Below are positions 11,456-23,600 of a DNA stretch of 64,000 bases, piece after piece. Every line of letters begins with the position of its first letter. Position 1 is the stretch's first letter. The translations under genes were made by a program, and so were the position numbers. This stretch comes from Crotophaga sulcirostris (taxonomy: Eukaryota; Chordata; Aves; Cuculiformes; Crotophagidae), in NCBI GenBank assembly GCA_013397455.1, contig VYZB01000281.1, positions 694,887 through 758,886 on the forward strand, in the 5' to 3' direction. Below the pieces are notes generated by a model, which saw only the letters and a program-made list of their open reading frames with translations, ran no database searches and had not been told where the DNA came from.

Positions 11456-12056
11456 CTCTTTCAAACTACTTAAGCAATGTCTCCTATGCTTTCCCTTGTG
11501 GAAATTACTGCATAATTTAATAGATCCCACTGTTTAAAGTCTTTTCTCACTATTTTTGGCAAGACATTAATTCCATAACACTATGAGCAGCAGCTTCAGG
11601 ATGAAATAGAAAGAGGAGATAAAATGGGAACAGTGAGAAGAGAAAATTGTTTCTTAATTTTGCTCTAAGCAGTCTTTCTGCTTGCTTCTCCTCTAAGCAG
11701 AAAGGGATTAACCTATGCCCATTTCTTTTTCAGATACAGCACAGCTAAATTGTGAAATGAGCCTGTAATGATTCTCCTTTTGCTTACCGCCAGACATGCT
11801 ATTTCTAGCTAAATATCCATCTTGCGACATAGGGAACAGAATTAACTTGTTTTATACTTAAAATAATAGCCTTTATCAGGGTAACCAAAAAAGAATCTTT
11901 CCTACCATCAAAAGGCAGTAGGGCAGAGTCCTGTATTATAACCACAACTGATTATAGTTGGGTTTTGTGATCTTGAAACAGCAAGGGTACATACTAAATA
12001 GCATGCATACACAGTGGATATGGCTTATATGCCTTTTTCCACTGGCACAGATATTT
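11456..12056. other. Unique non-coding sequence
   Basis: Ordinary AT-rich sequence. No repeat or gene recognised. Confidence 0.5.
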
Positions 12057-12145
12057 TGTTCTAACTCCTGCGTGTGAACAATCCCACTGAAATCGATAGC
12101 ATTAGTTGCATGCTTCAGATTAATCTTGATTGTAGGTGCTTCTTT
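12057..12145. mobile_element. Palindromic DNA-transposon (MITE-like) relic
   Basis: Contains CTGCGTGTGAACAATCCCAC, a TGAAATCGA core, and a degraded complementary half ending in GCATGCTTCAG. The same architecture is seen at 445-550 and 46636-46692. A second core-like GTTGATTTCAGTGG lies close by at about 12215. Non-coding and ancient. Family assignment needs a repeat-library search. Confidence 0.4.
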
Positions 12146-15100
12146 AGATGGAGCTACCACCTTGTGTGATCAAGTTCTCCAAGCAAATCTTGCTTTTTTG
12201 AAGGGACTCTATTACAGTTGATTTCAGTGGAAAGGGAGGTAAAAGAATCATATTATACTTTTATCCAATGATGAAGTAACTAAGTCTTCAGTTAATAAGA
12301 CCCTCTAAACATCTGAACTACTCAAATTGTAATGAGGGCTTGATGAGAAAAAAAAGCGTTGCTTCTGTTTTAAAGACCTCAGAGAAAATTCATAGACAAG
12401 GAGCTACAACATGTACTATTCATTACACACCCCTCCCCAGCAGAAGCACAGGAGACATCCTTTCCAATAATGGCACAGCATTAGTCAAACTTCACTCTTG
12501 GGTCAGTCGTGAGCAACTCAGTTGCCCTTTTACAGCACTTCTGTCTTTCCTTCGTGCACCAAATGCAACTCTCTCACTCTTTCTTTAAGTCTTGCTGTTC
12601 ATAATCTCCGAAAATTTTATCTGTCCTCTGAACTTTTTTTTTGAACTTCACATTTCTGACAGGTGTGAGCCTCTCCAGATCAAAAAGTCTGTTTGGCTTT
12701 TTTCTCTTATGTCCTTTGGTTGCACACTGAGAGGGGAAACAAATGCCAGGTTCTTCCCTCAGGAATCCAAACTCCATACTCAGTTTTACACCTCCTCACT
12801 GTAAACTATTGCACTTTTTTTTCTCTCAGATAGCCAAATTTTTACTCTTCCATTTTCCTAGCCTTTCTCTCAAGAAAGAGCTTCACCTGTGCAACAAAGC
12901 ACTTTGTCCGTGTCATTCTCCAAAAACACGGATTAAGAGTCTGGTGAAAAATACCAATTATCATTTGTCCCTCTGAGCTAAATAACCTGTAGTAATCAGC
13001 AATATCACCATAAGCCTTCCCAGATGTCAGATACTGAGATTAATTATTTTCTTAGTGTTTTGGGGACCACCATTAAAAAATGAACACTAACCTTCTTAAC
13101 TCCTTCCTCCATCTGTAGGTAATCATTCATCCACTTTGATCCTTCCTTTGATCCTTTAAATGGGTCTTTAAAGCTGCTTGTTTTCTTTGGTTTAGAGTGT
13201 TTCCACTGGCCTAGAGTGAGGATGGTTTCTAGATAATTTCTAGACTATAGATAAAGGTTTCTATTTGTCCTATCCTATTGCAGTGGTAACACCTCCTTGG
13301 CTGATGTTTGAGAACGTATTGTAGAGCGTTAGAACATCTCCTGGGGAAAGGACTTGGGTGGGCAGCAAGGGGGAGATCTGCCTCTCAGCTTGACCTTCCT
13401 TGATCCTGGTTCAGGTAGAGTCTTCTGGAATAAGGGAAAGCTTCCAGACTTTCAAAGTAACTCTGTGTGCTCAGCTGGCCAGAGGCAGAGATTGCTGAGG
13501 AGAGCAAGGAGCAGGCACAGAAGGGATGGAAGAAAAAGCTTTTCTTTGCAGTGAAAAAAAGACCACATCATTTGTTGCAGCCCAGCAACACTGCTGGTTT
13601 GAGACTGAGCTTGGAGAAAAGCAGTCACTCTGCAAGGAGGGGACAAGGGGGAAGTCTGCCTCACGTTCTTTTTAAAAAATTTGTTCTGTTGCCCAGTAGA
13701 TATGGGTTTCCTCTTCCACTGTAGTAATTTCACTATTCTGCAGTATGTTTTAACAGAATTTGATTGGAATGTTTACAAGCCCTATGGGTCTCTTTAAGGA
13801 AAAGGCACAGAAAGGTACATCTTAAAGCATCATTGCAGCGTAGCTTGTTGGTTCAAGCTAAAGTAGGTGTGTGTACAGCATCAGTGCCTCAGCTGATGTA
13901 AACAGGCTTAGCCCTGTTAGTCATTAGGATGATACCAGTCTGTGTCAATAACTATAGGAAAACTTGGTTCTATAGCTTGAGGAAGAGATTTAGTGTTCTT
14001 CACGCTCCCGGTGTGCTGTCAGCAGCAAAGGACATTACTTCACTAACTTGTGCGTGTTTAAGTGTGTTGCTTGTTCTAATATTCAACTTTGCGAACTGCA
14101 GGAGCTTGTGTGTGGAAGAGAGGATGGCTGGTGGAAGGAATCATTCATCTGGTAAAAAGTAAAAGTTCTCTGAAAATTGAAGACTTATCTGTTGGGAAAT
14201 TCAACAGCTATGAAATGTCATCTCATTTCCAAGTTGGTAAGAAAACTGGTGAAAATTGAAATGAGTGAAGCTATCACATTGGTTTATTTGTTTCAGTTTT
14301 AATGTAGAGACTGTATTTTATGTCATGTTAAAACCTTTCCAAGTAATAATTTCAAATAATATATTGAAGTATTTTAAAGTTTTCCAGGTTATTTTTTTTT
14401 CAAAACAAGAATTTGACTTTGTCAGAGAGTTCTCCCAAGATGTGTTAGCTTAAAAAAGAACAACATTTTCCAATGGAGAAATGCTTCGTTAGTTTTTTGA
14501 CTGAGTGTTATCACTTATAGTTTTATTTCATATGATCTGCATTGCATTACATTAATTTTGAACTTCTGTGTTTCTGCTTCAGATTTTTTGTGTTAGTAGT
14601 CTATATTAGTGGGGATTTTTTATCTAGATGTCATAGATAGGAAGTAAATGTAAAAGGTACTTCAGATGTAAAATAAACATTAATTTGATTCCTACTCACT
14701 CTTGGTAGGAACACATTTATATTTCATGGTTTCTAAACTCAAAGTACTGTAATACCTAGATCTGGATGGCTGCTTACAGGGGGAGATGATAAACAGCGTT
14801 GTCCCTTGCAGTTAGATAGCAATACTTGAGAACAGTCCATTCAGCAACAAATCAGGAGATTTATATTAAAGAGGAAAGCCATATTAATCTTGCCTAGGTT
14901 GCATCAATGTATGAGACTTATTTGAAATAGAAGGTAGAAAGAATAACCTATGCAAGAAGGTGATATTATACTTTAGCCCAGAGAAGAAATGATAACACGG
15001 TGATAGAAAAGGAACTGTCTGTAACTGTAACTATTTTTTTCTTCTGCATTGAAATAGAAAACTCGGTATCTACAATAACTGACTAAAAGGATGAGCTTAT

Positions 15101-15709
15101 CTGATACTAAGTATGTATACCACTTCGCGGAATAGACAGAATACATGGGAAAAGATGTATTGCAGTGTGTAAAAAGTCTTTGTCAGATACAGAGTGCTTT
15201 TGATCTTAGTATTTTGTCTTCTGTAAATTTTTGTATAGTGTGACTTTCATATATTATATATGGCATAGCATGGTTTTTTTTACTGATAGTGAAGGAAAAA
15301 TGAATATCTAATGCAGTGTGATAAATGAGGTGGAGATATTTTAATATATACAGCTATTTGTGGACTTTGTGCTTTTTAAAGGCATGCCTGAGTGCAGAAG
15401 AACAAATAAAAAATTGTAGCTGATAGTTAGATTTTCTTTATGTTAACTCACTGTTTCATAGTAGGAAATACAGAGAGCAGGTTTATGATTGTTTTCCTTA
15501 GAGATTCCCAAGTTCAGTTAATGTAAAATATTTCATGGACTCTATTAACCAGGACTGGTGAGATTTGGGTTGAACTTCCACTTCTGCTACAGCCAGCCAG
15601 TAGGCTTCGTGGGCACAACACGATCTCCTAATTTTTCATCTATAAAACAGATGAAACGACGGATAGCAGTAGCTGATCAGCCATAAGTGAGTCTACCATG
15701 CATCCATAC

Positions 15710-15762
15710 ATGGATTAGATGACCTCTTGAGAGGTCTTATGCAGTCTTGTTTTCTGATTTTT
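15710..15762 (+). mobile_element. Possible decayed CR1 3' end
   Basis: GGATTAGATGACCTCTTGAG followed by AGGTC and a CTTGTTTTCTGATT ending is close to the terminal block of ancient CR1 elements (GGACTAGATGACCTCTTGAG, then a TTTCTATGATT tail). Only about 50 bases are recognisable, so the call is tentative. Confidence 0.4.
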
Positions 15763-18037
15763 TTTTCCCTACCTTTTCCACTTAAAATACAGTGCATCTG
15801 GTAGGTCAGATCAGTCAGTGTCTCTTATTTTGTATATACACAATTCCAACACAGTGTCATCCAGTGCCAGCAAGGGACTCCCAGCACTATTACAGTACAA
15901 ATAATAATAAAAATATAAAGCCTCGATGCAACTTACCTATTACTACTTACAAGCGATACAGCAGGTTCGTACAAACTATTTTTTATCTCCTAGGAAGAAG
16001 TTTTCACTGAGACAAAGGGAGAGGATTATCACTTAATGAATAAACAACTGCAGAGACTTTGCAGATAAAAAAGTAGAGATTGCAAAAGGCTTTTCAGGAA
16101 TCAGCTAATTTCTTTTGTTAAGTTGCTCTAAAGGACATTGTGTTCCTTGCCATTGCACCTGGAAAAATATATTTCTCTAGCTATGGAGAAATTTGTTTTT
16201 CAACATGGTGAAGTATGGTGGTATTTTTAGAGCTATTATGAATCTTGGGTAGGAAACATGGGAACTATTCTGATATATGGCAGATGTAGTGCAACTACTG
16301 TGACGAAAACCACCCAAGGAACTCATATTTTCAATTTTTCCCCAGCTGTGTTAGGAAAACCCTTCAGTGAGTATCATCAGTCTGGAGTTACAGAGCTCCA
16401 AAGCTGGATGTCAGAAGATTGAGAAATCATCACTGTTTCCAGCTCATCCCTCATGTAACTCCATGGATTTGGGTGAGATTATACCAGAAGTTGAGCCCAG
16501 TTATCTTCACTGAGCCTGCTTGACTTCATGAAATCCAGCATGAGGATTTGTAATGCTAAACTGGCAATAGAGGCCAAAGAGTTGTTTAAGAAGGGCTGAA
16601 AAGTTGGGAAATGGGCAAGGGGGAGGAGGAAGAGAAAGTTAAAAGGGAAGAAAAAGCATATTTCAGATGATTATCAGCTCTGCCTATTTCTTTGCTCTTT
16701 ATCTTGCTTCTGCTTTTATTTGGTGGGGTTTTTTTGGCATTCTTTCATTTGTCTTCACTTTATTTTTGTGTTTTGGTTATTTTAGTCAGTCTTTTCTCTG
16801 TGGTGCTTGTTCAGGCTTTTTTAGCACCATCATTTCAACAGCTTTTAACAGCTACACATATTAACCAAGCTGCGGGGACCCCCCCAGGGGCAGGCAGTTC
16901 AGCCTTTTAGCAGCACTTGTGTAAAGTGAAAAAGTGGACTTACCTAGGTCTAATGCAGAGCAGGGGTTTATCTTAGGCTGTGGATCCACTTAAAAAGAAT
17001 AAACTCTCTCCAAGAGTTTTTCTCTCCAAGAAATGAGAAAATCTGGGATGGATGCAGTTTAGAGTTTACTGAAATTTGCTAGTATTGTACTGTTGTGGTT
17101 ATTATTTCACTGTTAAGCATATTATTGCAGCGCCCAGGAATTGTCATCGTGGACTACAACTTGTGCTTGCTGCACATACTGGCCATAAAGCAGGACTCCT
17201 ATTTCAGGGAAGGCTCTCCTGGATGAGGATTACCTTTTTCAGGTGGGCAGGAGGAAAAAAAAAGGAGTAGGTTTGCAGTTCTTCTCTGAGTTTCTTTCAT
17301 CAGCAGGTTCTTGGTGACATTTTCAGGAGCAGATAGGAAAAGTCAAATTGGAAAGCAATTTGGGCTTTCCACTCTGCAGAGATAGGTTTAAGCCATTGAC
17401 TGACTTAGAGTTATGATTTTGAAAGTATTTTAGAAGAAGTACCTTTTTTTAAGATCGCTGTTTACCACTTGAAATGATATTGCAAAATAAATCTCTACCA
17501 AGTTCAAATGAGAACTTTTAACTTTCAAGAGCACAGGGCAAAAGGTGAAGGCTTTTTCCTGTTCCATTTTGCTTTTTTTTAACTTTACAAAGATAGTGAT
17601 GGTATGAAAACTCTGCTGCTAGGAATATGAGACAAGCAGAGTGATCTGTGAAAGACTCTTTTTGCTGTGAAGTCCAGAGGTTAAACGTACTCGAGGGAAT
17701 AATATTTAACTATGCAAGAAGATATGATATACAGTTCCCACTGTAGAAAAGTCTCTGTGTAGTCTTGAGAGCTTATCTTGTTTCCTCTAGGAGGAGGCAG
17801 TTTCTGAGTATGCTCCTAACAAAACAAATGAAATAGCTTGGTAATGTTGGAGACTTTACATGGTAAATTAATATGCCACCTTAGCCTTTTCATATATGAC
17901 CTGAGTGTTTGCTGTAATACCAAAAATGAAATAAAAATAATCTTGCCAGTATTACTGTATTGACTGAAGGCACAAAATATTCTGGTTTAGCTAATGCTTG
18001 AATTCATCATGTGTTCAGTCTTTAGTCTTTCTGGTTG

Positions 18038-18076
18038 TATATATATATGCATAAATGCATTTTTTTTAAAAAAACT
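18038..18076. repeat. AT-rich low-complexity / short TA microsatellite
   Basis: A TATATATATA run followed by GCATAAATGCA and a T8/A7 block. Too short and interrupted to be an informative microsatellite. Confidence 0.7.
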
Positions 18077-19336
18077 AAAACAAAATTATTGATCTGTCAA
18101 CCTACTTCTGTGAAACTCATTCTCTGTCAACAGCTTTTCTGAGCCACATGCAGCCCAAAGTAGCCAATTTACAAAAGGCAGATAATTTAGAAGCAAAGTT
18201 GTCATGACAACTTAAACTCCAGCTCTGCCTTTTCTTCCATGCACACGTTATAAATGAAAGAGGCGGAGGGGTTGTCAAGGGAACTTAAGCTGAGCACCCT
18301 GATTTCTGTGGATTCAGAGTTTAGCATAAGCACTGTTTTTATTTATTTTTAAGGATTACCTTTTATTCAGAATTGTGGTTAGTCCTGCATTTAGACTTTT
18401 AGGATACTTTGGGATCTTATGGATGAATGACATGCAAAATATGCAAGAATGAAAAAATGAAAAAAAACCCTCTAGGACTTCTATTGAATACTGCATAGAA
18501 CTCCAGATAAAATATTGTGTTACATCGCTCTTTCAACAATACTTCCTGTGAAGAGAAGGGGCTTTCATACCATTATTCTAAACATAATGTCCTTGGTTTT
18601 GATTTCATGCAGTTTTACCCTGAGATAACGCCATAGAGCCAAATTGCACTATTTCTGATTCACAGCAGCATAAATAAAAGCAAATCCATATAAAACTGTT
18701 CCTAAAAAAACATAACAGACTTTCGTACCTTTTTTCCTTGTGTAAACAAAGTAAAATAAATGCGGTAACCTTTGACACTGATCAGTCACTAAAGGACTAA
18801 TGGCTATTTTAAATCCAACCAGGAACCATATTCACTTAGTGCTCAGTGTCTGGTACAGCTAACACAGAAAGCAGCAGAGATGTTGCATGTCCAGCTTGCT
18901 TTGTCCGAGCAGAAATGGTTCCAGAATAATTTGAAGTAGTATTTTAGGTTAGAAAGTAATGGACAAATGGCTCTGTTTCTTTGCTGGTACTTGCAAGAGT
19001 TAAGCATGTTCACTAACACTATTTTGGAGAAAACTAGTGCTGCCTGCCACCCACAGGGACCCGCAAGCCCACCTGCTCTCCGTGTATCCAGCTGATTTGT
19101 GAAGGTCCTTTCCAGTCTATTCCCTGACTGTGCATTTCCCAAAGAGTCTACCTGGCAGGTTGCAGCACTGCTGCTAGAACACGGGAAATTTGGCGTAACA
19201 ACCAAATGCATGATGCTATGGGTTGGAATTAAATTGATGAACTATTTTATTTCAGTACACTGTTCAGGGCTTGCCTGTGCAGGAGAGAAAATGCCGTAGT
19301 CTGTACTGATTCAGCTGGACCTGAGCTTCAAACTTT

Positions 19337-19390
19337 GGGCCAGATGTTGATACCAGCTGATGTAAGCGATGTGGAGCAAAAGCTGCTGGA
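19337..19390. mobile_element. Half of a palindromic DNA-transposon relic (tentative)
   Basis: GGGCCAGATGTTGATACCAG followed by CTGATGTAAGCGATGTGGAG resembles the GGGCCAGATnnTCAGCTGGTGTAAATC terminus of an old amniote non-autonomous element. Only one half is visible. Non-coding. Confidence 0.35.
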
Positions 19391-20127
19391 ATGCAGGAGT
19401 TTGAGCATGAATTGCAAAATGAAGACATGCCAATGAATGGCTTTAGCAATAACTTTTGGCTGTAGACACCTAGGGTCCATCTGTGCTAGAAAAATGGTCA
19501 GCTGCTGACAACTGTCATTAACAAGAGTGCAACAATGGCAGGAAACTCTCCAGGGCAGGATTAAAGCTCAGGCAACGGGAGGAAGCTTTCCCTGCTGTTA
19601 CCCTGAATGTACCTTTTCTGCGGAAAAGGGGCTTCACTCTGCTGTAGTGCCTTGCCAAGGGTACATTTACCATATTGTGAAAAAGAACTACGCTAAAGGG
19701 TAAAGCAGATGGAAGCTTGCACAAAATTATTTAACAACCTGAGAGAAAGCATCACCAAGCAGAAGCAGGTTTGCATTTTGAAATCACCCATTGGGAAAAA
19801 CTAGTCAAAGCTAGGCTCATGGACAAATCTGAAAAGCTGCTGCCTGAGTCTGCAGGGATGAACGGTTGTGACGATCTGCAGAGTAAACAGCTGTTTCAGG
19901 CGAAGTGGAAGAAGTGCAATCTGGAGAATGCAAGCAGAGGCAGCAGTTGTCAGCTGGTAGATGGGGCTGATGGATTATAAAATGAAGTTTATAAATGGGC
20001 AGACTTCTGTACCTGCTTCTGGTCTGTGGTTGTTCCCATCCCTGTGGCAGATCTCTGCCGTACATCCTGTGCAATTCTCACTGACATTGCGGAAGATCAG
20101 TTTGGAATGATGCAAGTCAGACCTCAA
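19391..20127. other. Unique non-coding sequence
   Basis: No repeat or gene recognised upstream of CR1 copy D. Two overlapping open frames on opposite strands lack splice support. Confidence 0.45.
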
Positions 20128-20678
20128 AACATAATCATCCCCCTGTACTGGGCACTGGTCAGGCCTCACCTTGAGTACTGTGTGCAGTTCTGGGCCCCTC
20201 AGTTTGAGAAAGATGTCAAGACACTGGAGTGTGTCCAGAGGAGGGAAACGAAGATGGTGAAGGGTTTGGAGCACAAGTCCTACGAGGAGTGACTGAGGGA
20301 GTTGGGGCTGTTTAGCCTGAAAAAGAGGAGGCTCAGGTACATTGCTCTCTGCGACTGCCTAAAAGGAGGCTGTAGTCAGGCAGGGGTTGATCTCTCAGGT
20401 GACCAGTGACAGAACTAGAGGACATGGACTCAAGCTTTGTCAGGGAAAGTTTAGGCTTGATATTAGGAAAAAGTTCTTCACTGAAAGGGTGATTGGCCAT
20501 TGGAATGCGCTGCCCAGGGAGGTGGTGGAGTCGCCGTCCCTGGAGGTGTTTAAGGGGAGATTGGATGAGGCACTCAGTGCCATGGTTTAGATGATGGGTT
20601 GGTGTTAGTGTTGGGTTATAGGTAGGACTCGATGATCTCAAAGGTCCTTTCCAACCTTGTGATACTGTGATACTGTGA
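20128..20678 (+). mobile_element. Young CR1 LINE fragment (copy D)
   Basis: The most 5'-extended of the young copies. It starts in the segment encoding [20 protein letters not shown] and runs to a fresh tail, GATACTGTGATACTGTGAT. The ORF2 frame is broken by an early in-frame stop (TGACTGAGGG in place of CGACTGAGGG), by a loss of about nine bases after GAGGCTCAGG, and by a five-base loss in the TCTCTTCTCTCAGG stretch. The rest matches copies A, E, J and L closely. Confidence 0.96.
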
Positions 20679-23600
20679 TCCACAGTGCAGGTAATACACC
20701 TTGTTACCTGGATCAGGAAAAATCCATGCAGTGCTGCTGGCTATGTGTTCTTGTTGGGAGATGTGTAAATGAATTTTAGATGGTTGCAAAGCTATTCATA
20801 GTCTTAATAACTAAAGGAGAGGAGAGAGACCTATTATGAAAAATTTTACTGTCTTAAGCACAGAAGGCCTTCTAGCGCCTTGAGAAAAATATTTGAATAA
20901 TATGTAAAATAATTGGATAACTTGCCCAAATAAGGGAGGAGTGGGAGCAAAGCCAAGAAAGCTTCACTGCCTCATTTCCAAGCATATGGAACAATTAATA
21001 ACAGACTGAAACTGCAAAATTAGGGCTGGATATCAGGAGTTTTGGGTAGAGTGCACTGGTTCAAGATGAACAGCACTTGAACACAACAGTGACAGATACA
21101 TACAAGGATATAATAATGCACACATTCCAGAGAAATAAAAATGTAGAAGTTTGCTGATGCATAGGGGAAATAAGTGAGATTCAGCTATTACTTTTATTGG
21201 CTGTGAACACTTCACTAGAGACGTTTCATTACCTAGCAAGAGCTGGCATGGAAGCCCCTTATATTCTTATTGGCTGTGAGCATTTTCTGTAAAATGGAGA
21301 CTTGTAATGTCAAACAAGAGAATGGTTTTGGGGTCCTGACTCAAAAACTGTGGCCTTCAGGTCATAGATTTTATAATTTCATAAATCACTTGGAAAACCC
21401 CATTCCTCTGTCCCTGCAGCAAAGTTTGCTAAGAGTTCAAGTGGGCCATTTACCCTCCCTTTAAAAAGGGATGCTGAATGATTAGTTTTTCTTGGCGTGC
21501 ATGGGTTGGGTTGTTCATATTGGCATCCTGGGCAGAGCTCCATGGCACATGCGAAAGAATTCTGTCCCTTTGGTCTTTATGGATCTTTCCTTTCAAGGCT
21601 AGCATTTCTGATATATGCTGATATATATTCTGATTTTTTTATGTCAGATAGTCCACTAGTCTAGAGTCTCTTCTGGTCTCATTCTGCAGATTGTAACTTG
21701 TGACTGCCCTTGCTGAATTCAGGGGAAGCAGTTTCATCAGTATGACTATGTGTGCTTGAATAAAAATTTGGGGGAGGGTAGCCTTCCTTTGTTCTCTAAA
21801 AATACCACCTGTAAAGGTTAAAGCTCTTGCTTTAAGCAAAGAATCAAATGTAAGTTAATATATGACATTAAATCTAAAGATTGCAGAATTAGGTGGGTGT
21901 TCGGGAACTGGGGAAAATGCCTTGTTGGAGTTTGATATGCGTTACGCACGAATTCTTCCTCTCTTGTAATGTCTTGTATGCTTTATGGCTGAAGAAAGCA
22001 CAGCAATTGCAACTAATCTAATCCCACTATAAAGAGTTCACAAACTTGCACAGGGCATCTGTGAAGTTGAGTCAGAGGGGCAAGAACTGACTGTTCTGTA
22101 TAATCCAGCTATTTTACTTTGATAACATCTTCTGCAGCTAAGCCACTACTGGTATCATGTGCCATTTTTATTTTCCATGCCATCAGGCATGCATTTACCC
22201 AGCAGAAGCTTGGATATGTAGCTTTTTAAAAGCAGTTTGATGTTTTTATTTGATAGACCTGCTCTTTCCCTGGTTTACCATAGTGGCTCATCTACAAGCT
22301 ACAGTACCTGCTCTAGGATCGGCATATGGAGATGCATTTATCTGTTTTATTTGTATAGAAGAAACAGAAAGTCTTGGAATATTTTTTTTTCTGATTGTAG
22401 CTAGCTATAAAGAGTATCTCAAAGTCCCTCACAGAGATTCATCCTTGTTATGATGGGAGAATGAACATTCCTCCAGAATGCTTAGCTCTATCTGATGTTA
22501 GACATGACTGGAGTGGAGAAGTGGAAGTGGAGAAGAAAGCAATAAGCAAGAGCCTTTTCCGAGCATGCAGTGACATTCTTTCCCCTCTGAGCAAGACAAA
22601 ATAGGAATGTGTGAATTCCTCCGGAGGCCTCCTCCAAATGTGGCAAAGCTAAATGTTACCCTCCACTGAGAGCTGCGTCTGAGTGTCACTGTCAAGCCCT
22701 AAGGAAAAAAAATCAGAAAAACTAAGAAGTATTGGCCTTTGTGACTCCAGATTATAATGTTAATTGCCTGATTTAATGCCACACAAGTTAAGAATTTCAT
22801 CTGAAGACAGTTCTGCTGTCCTCAGTCTGTGTCTTAGATTTCTGTTCCTTTTATGAAATGAAGTATAATCTATAACTTTGAATTTTTTTGACTTGTCAGT
22901 TTTTTGTAGATCAAACAAAAGAAGTTTTAAATGCATGATTTTTAATATATTTGTCTTCTTACGCCTTATTAATGTAATCAACCAACTTAGGAAAAATATG
23001 TCAGACACAACAAACCTGCAGAGAGTATTCTTTCTTCCTCTCCTCCTTCAGAAAATATAGGTTAGGCTTATGAAGATTAACTGCTTGCTTTAGAAACTGG
23101 ACTGATCTATTTTTATGCAGGTGAGGTAAAATATGGACAGCAACTGTTTATGCCTTTTATGTCCTTCAGGGCCTAATTCTGTCAAGTTCAGAGCAATATT
23201 GCCCCACAAAACCTGAGCCTGGTGCAGGAAGAGACCAGGGCGCCAGAACATCAGGGAACAAAGGTAGGTAAGAGTGTGGGTCAAGGAGGGAGCTTTGGCT
23301 GGTCTGTAAGTTCATGGTACATTGTGAGGTGGACAAACAGCCTTCCTGAAACCTGTTCTTGCCCTCCATGCAGGCAGAGGGGTTGCAAGGATGGCCAACA
23401 AATCCCACAAGCAGAACAAAATCCTTTACACTTTGGGGTGATGCCCATAGGGAGGAGAGGGAAAACACCTCCGCCTCTACACTAGCTTTCTTTGCTCCAG
23501 CTGCCTTTCTGTAATGTCAGCCAGTGCAAACTTGTGCTAGATATTAAATAACCAACTGATTTCCTTTTTATTCTATTGGATGTTTTTAACCTTTGCACAG

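Larger units (their letters stand above)
12146..19336. other. Long unique non-coding block
   Basis: About 7 kb with no CR1 and no gene I can support. Minor items: a short imperfect repeat of CAAGGGGGAGATCTGCCTC (about 13368) and CAAGGGGGAAGTCTGCCTC (about 13645); AT-rich low complexity at 15893-15918 and 18038-18076; a possible decayed CR1 3' end at 15710-15762; a possible palindromic relic at 18633-18700 beginning AGAGCCAAATTGCAC. Confidence 0.45.
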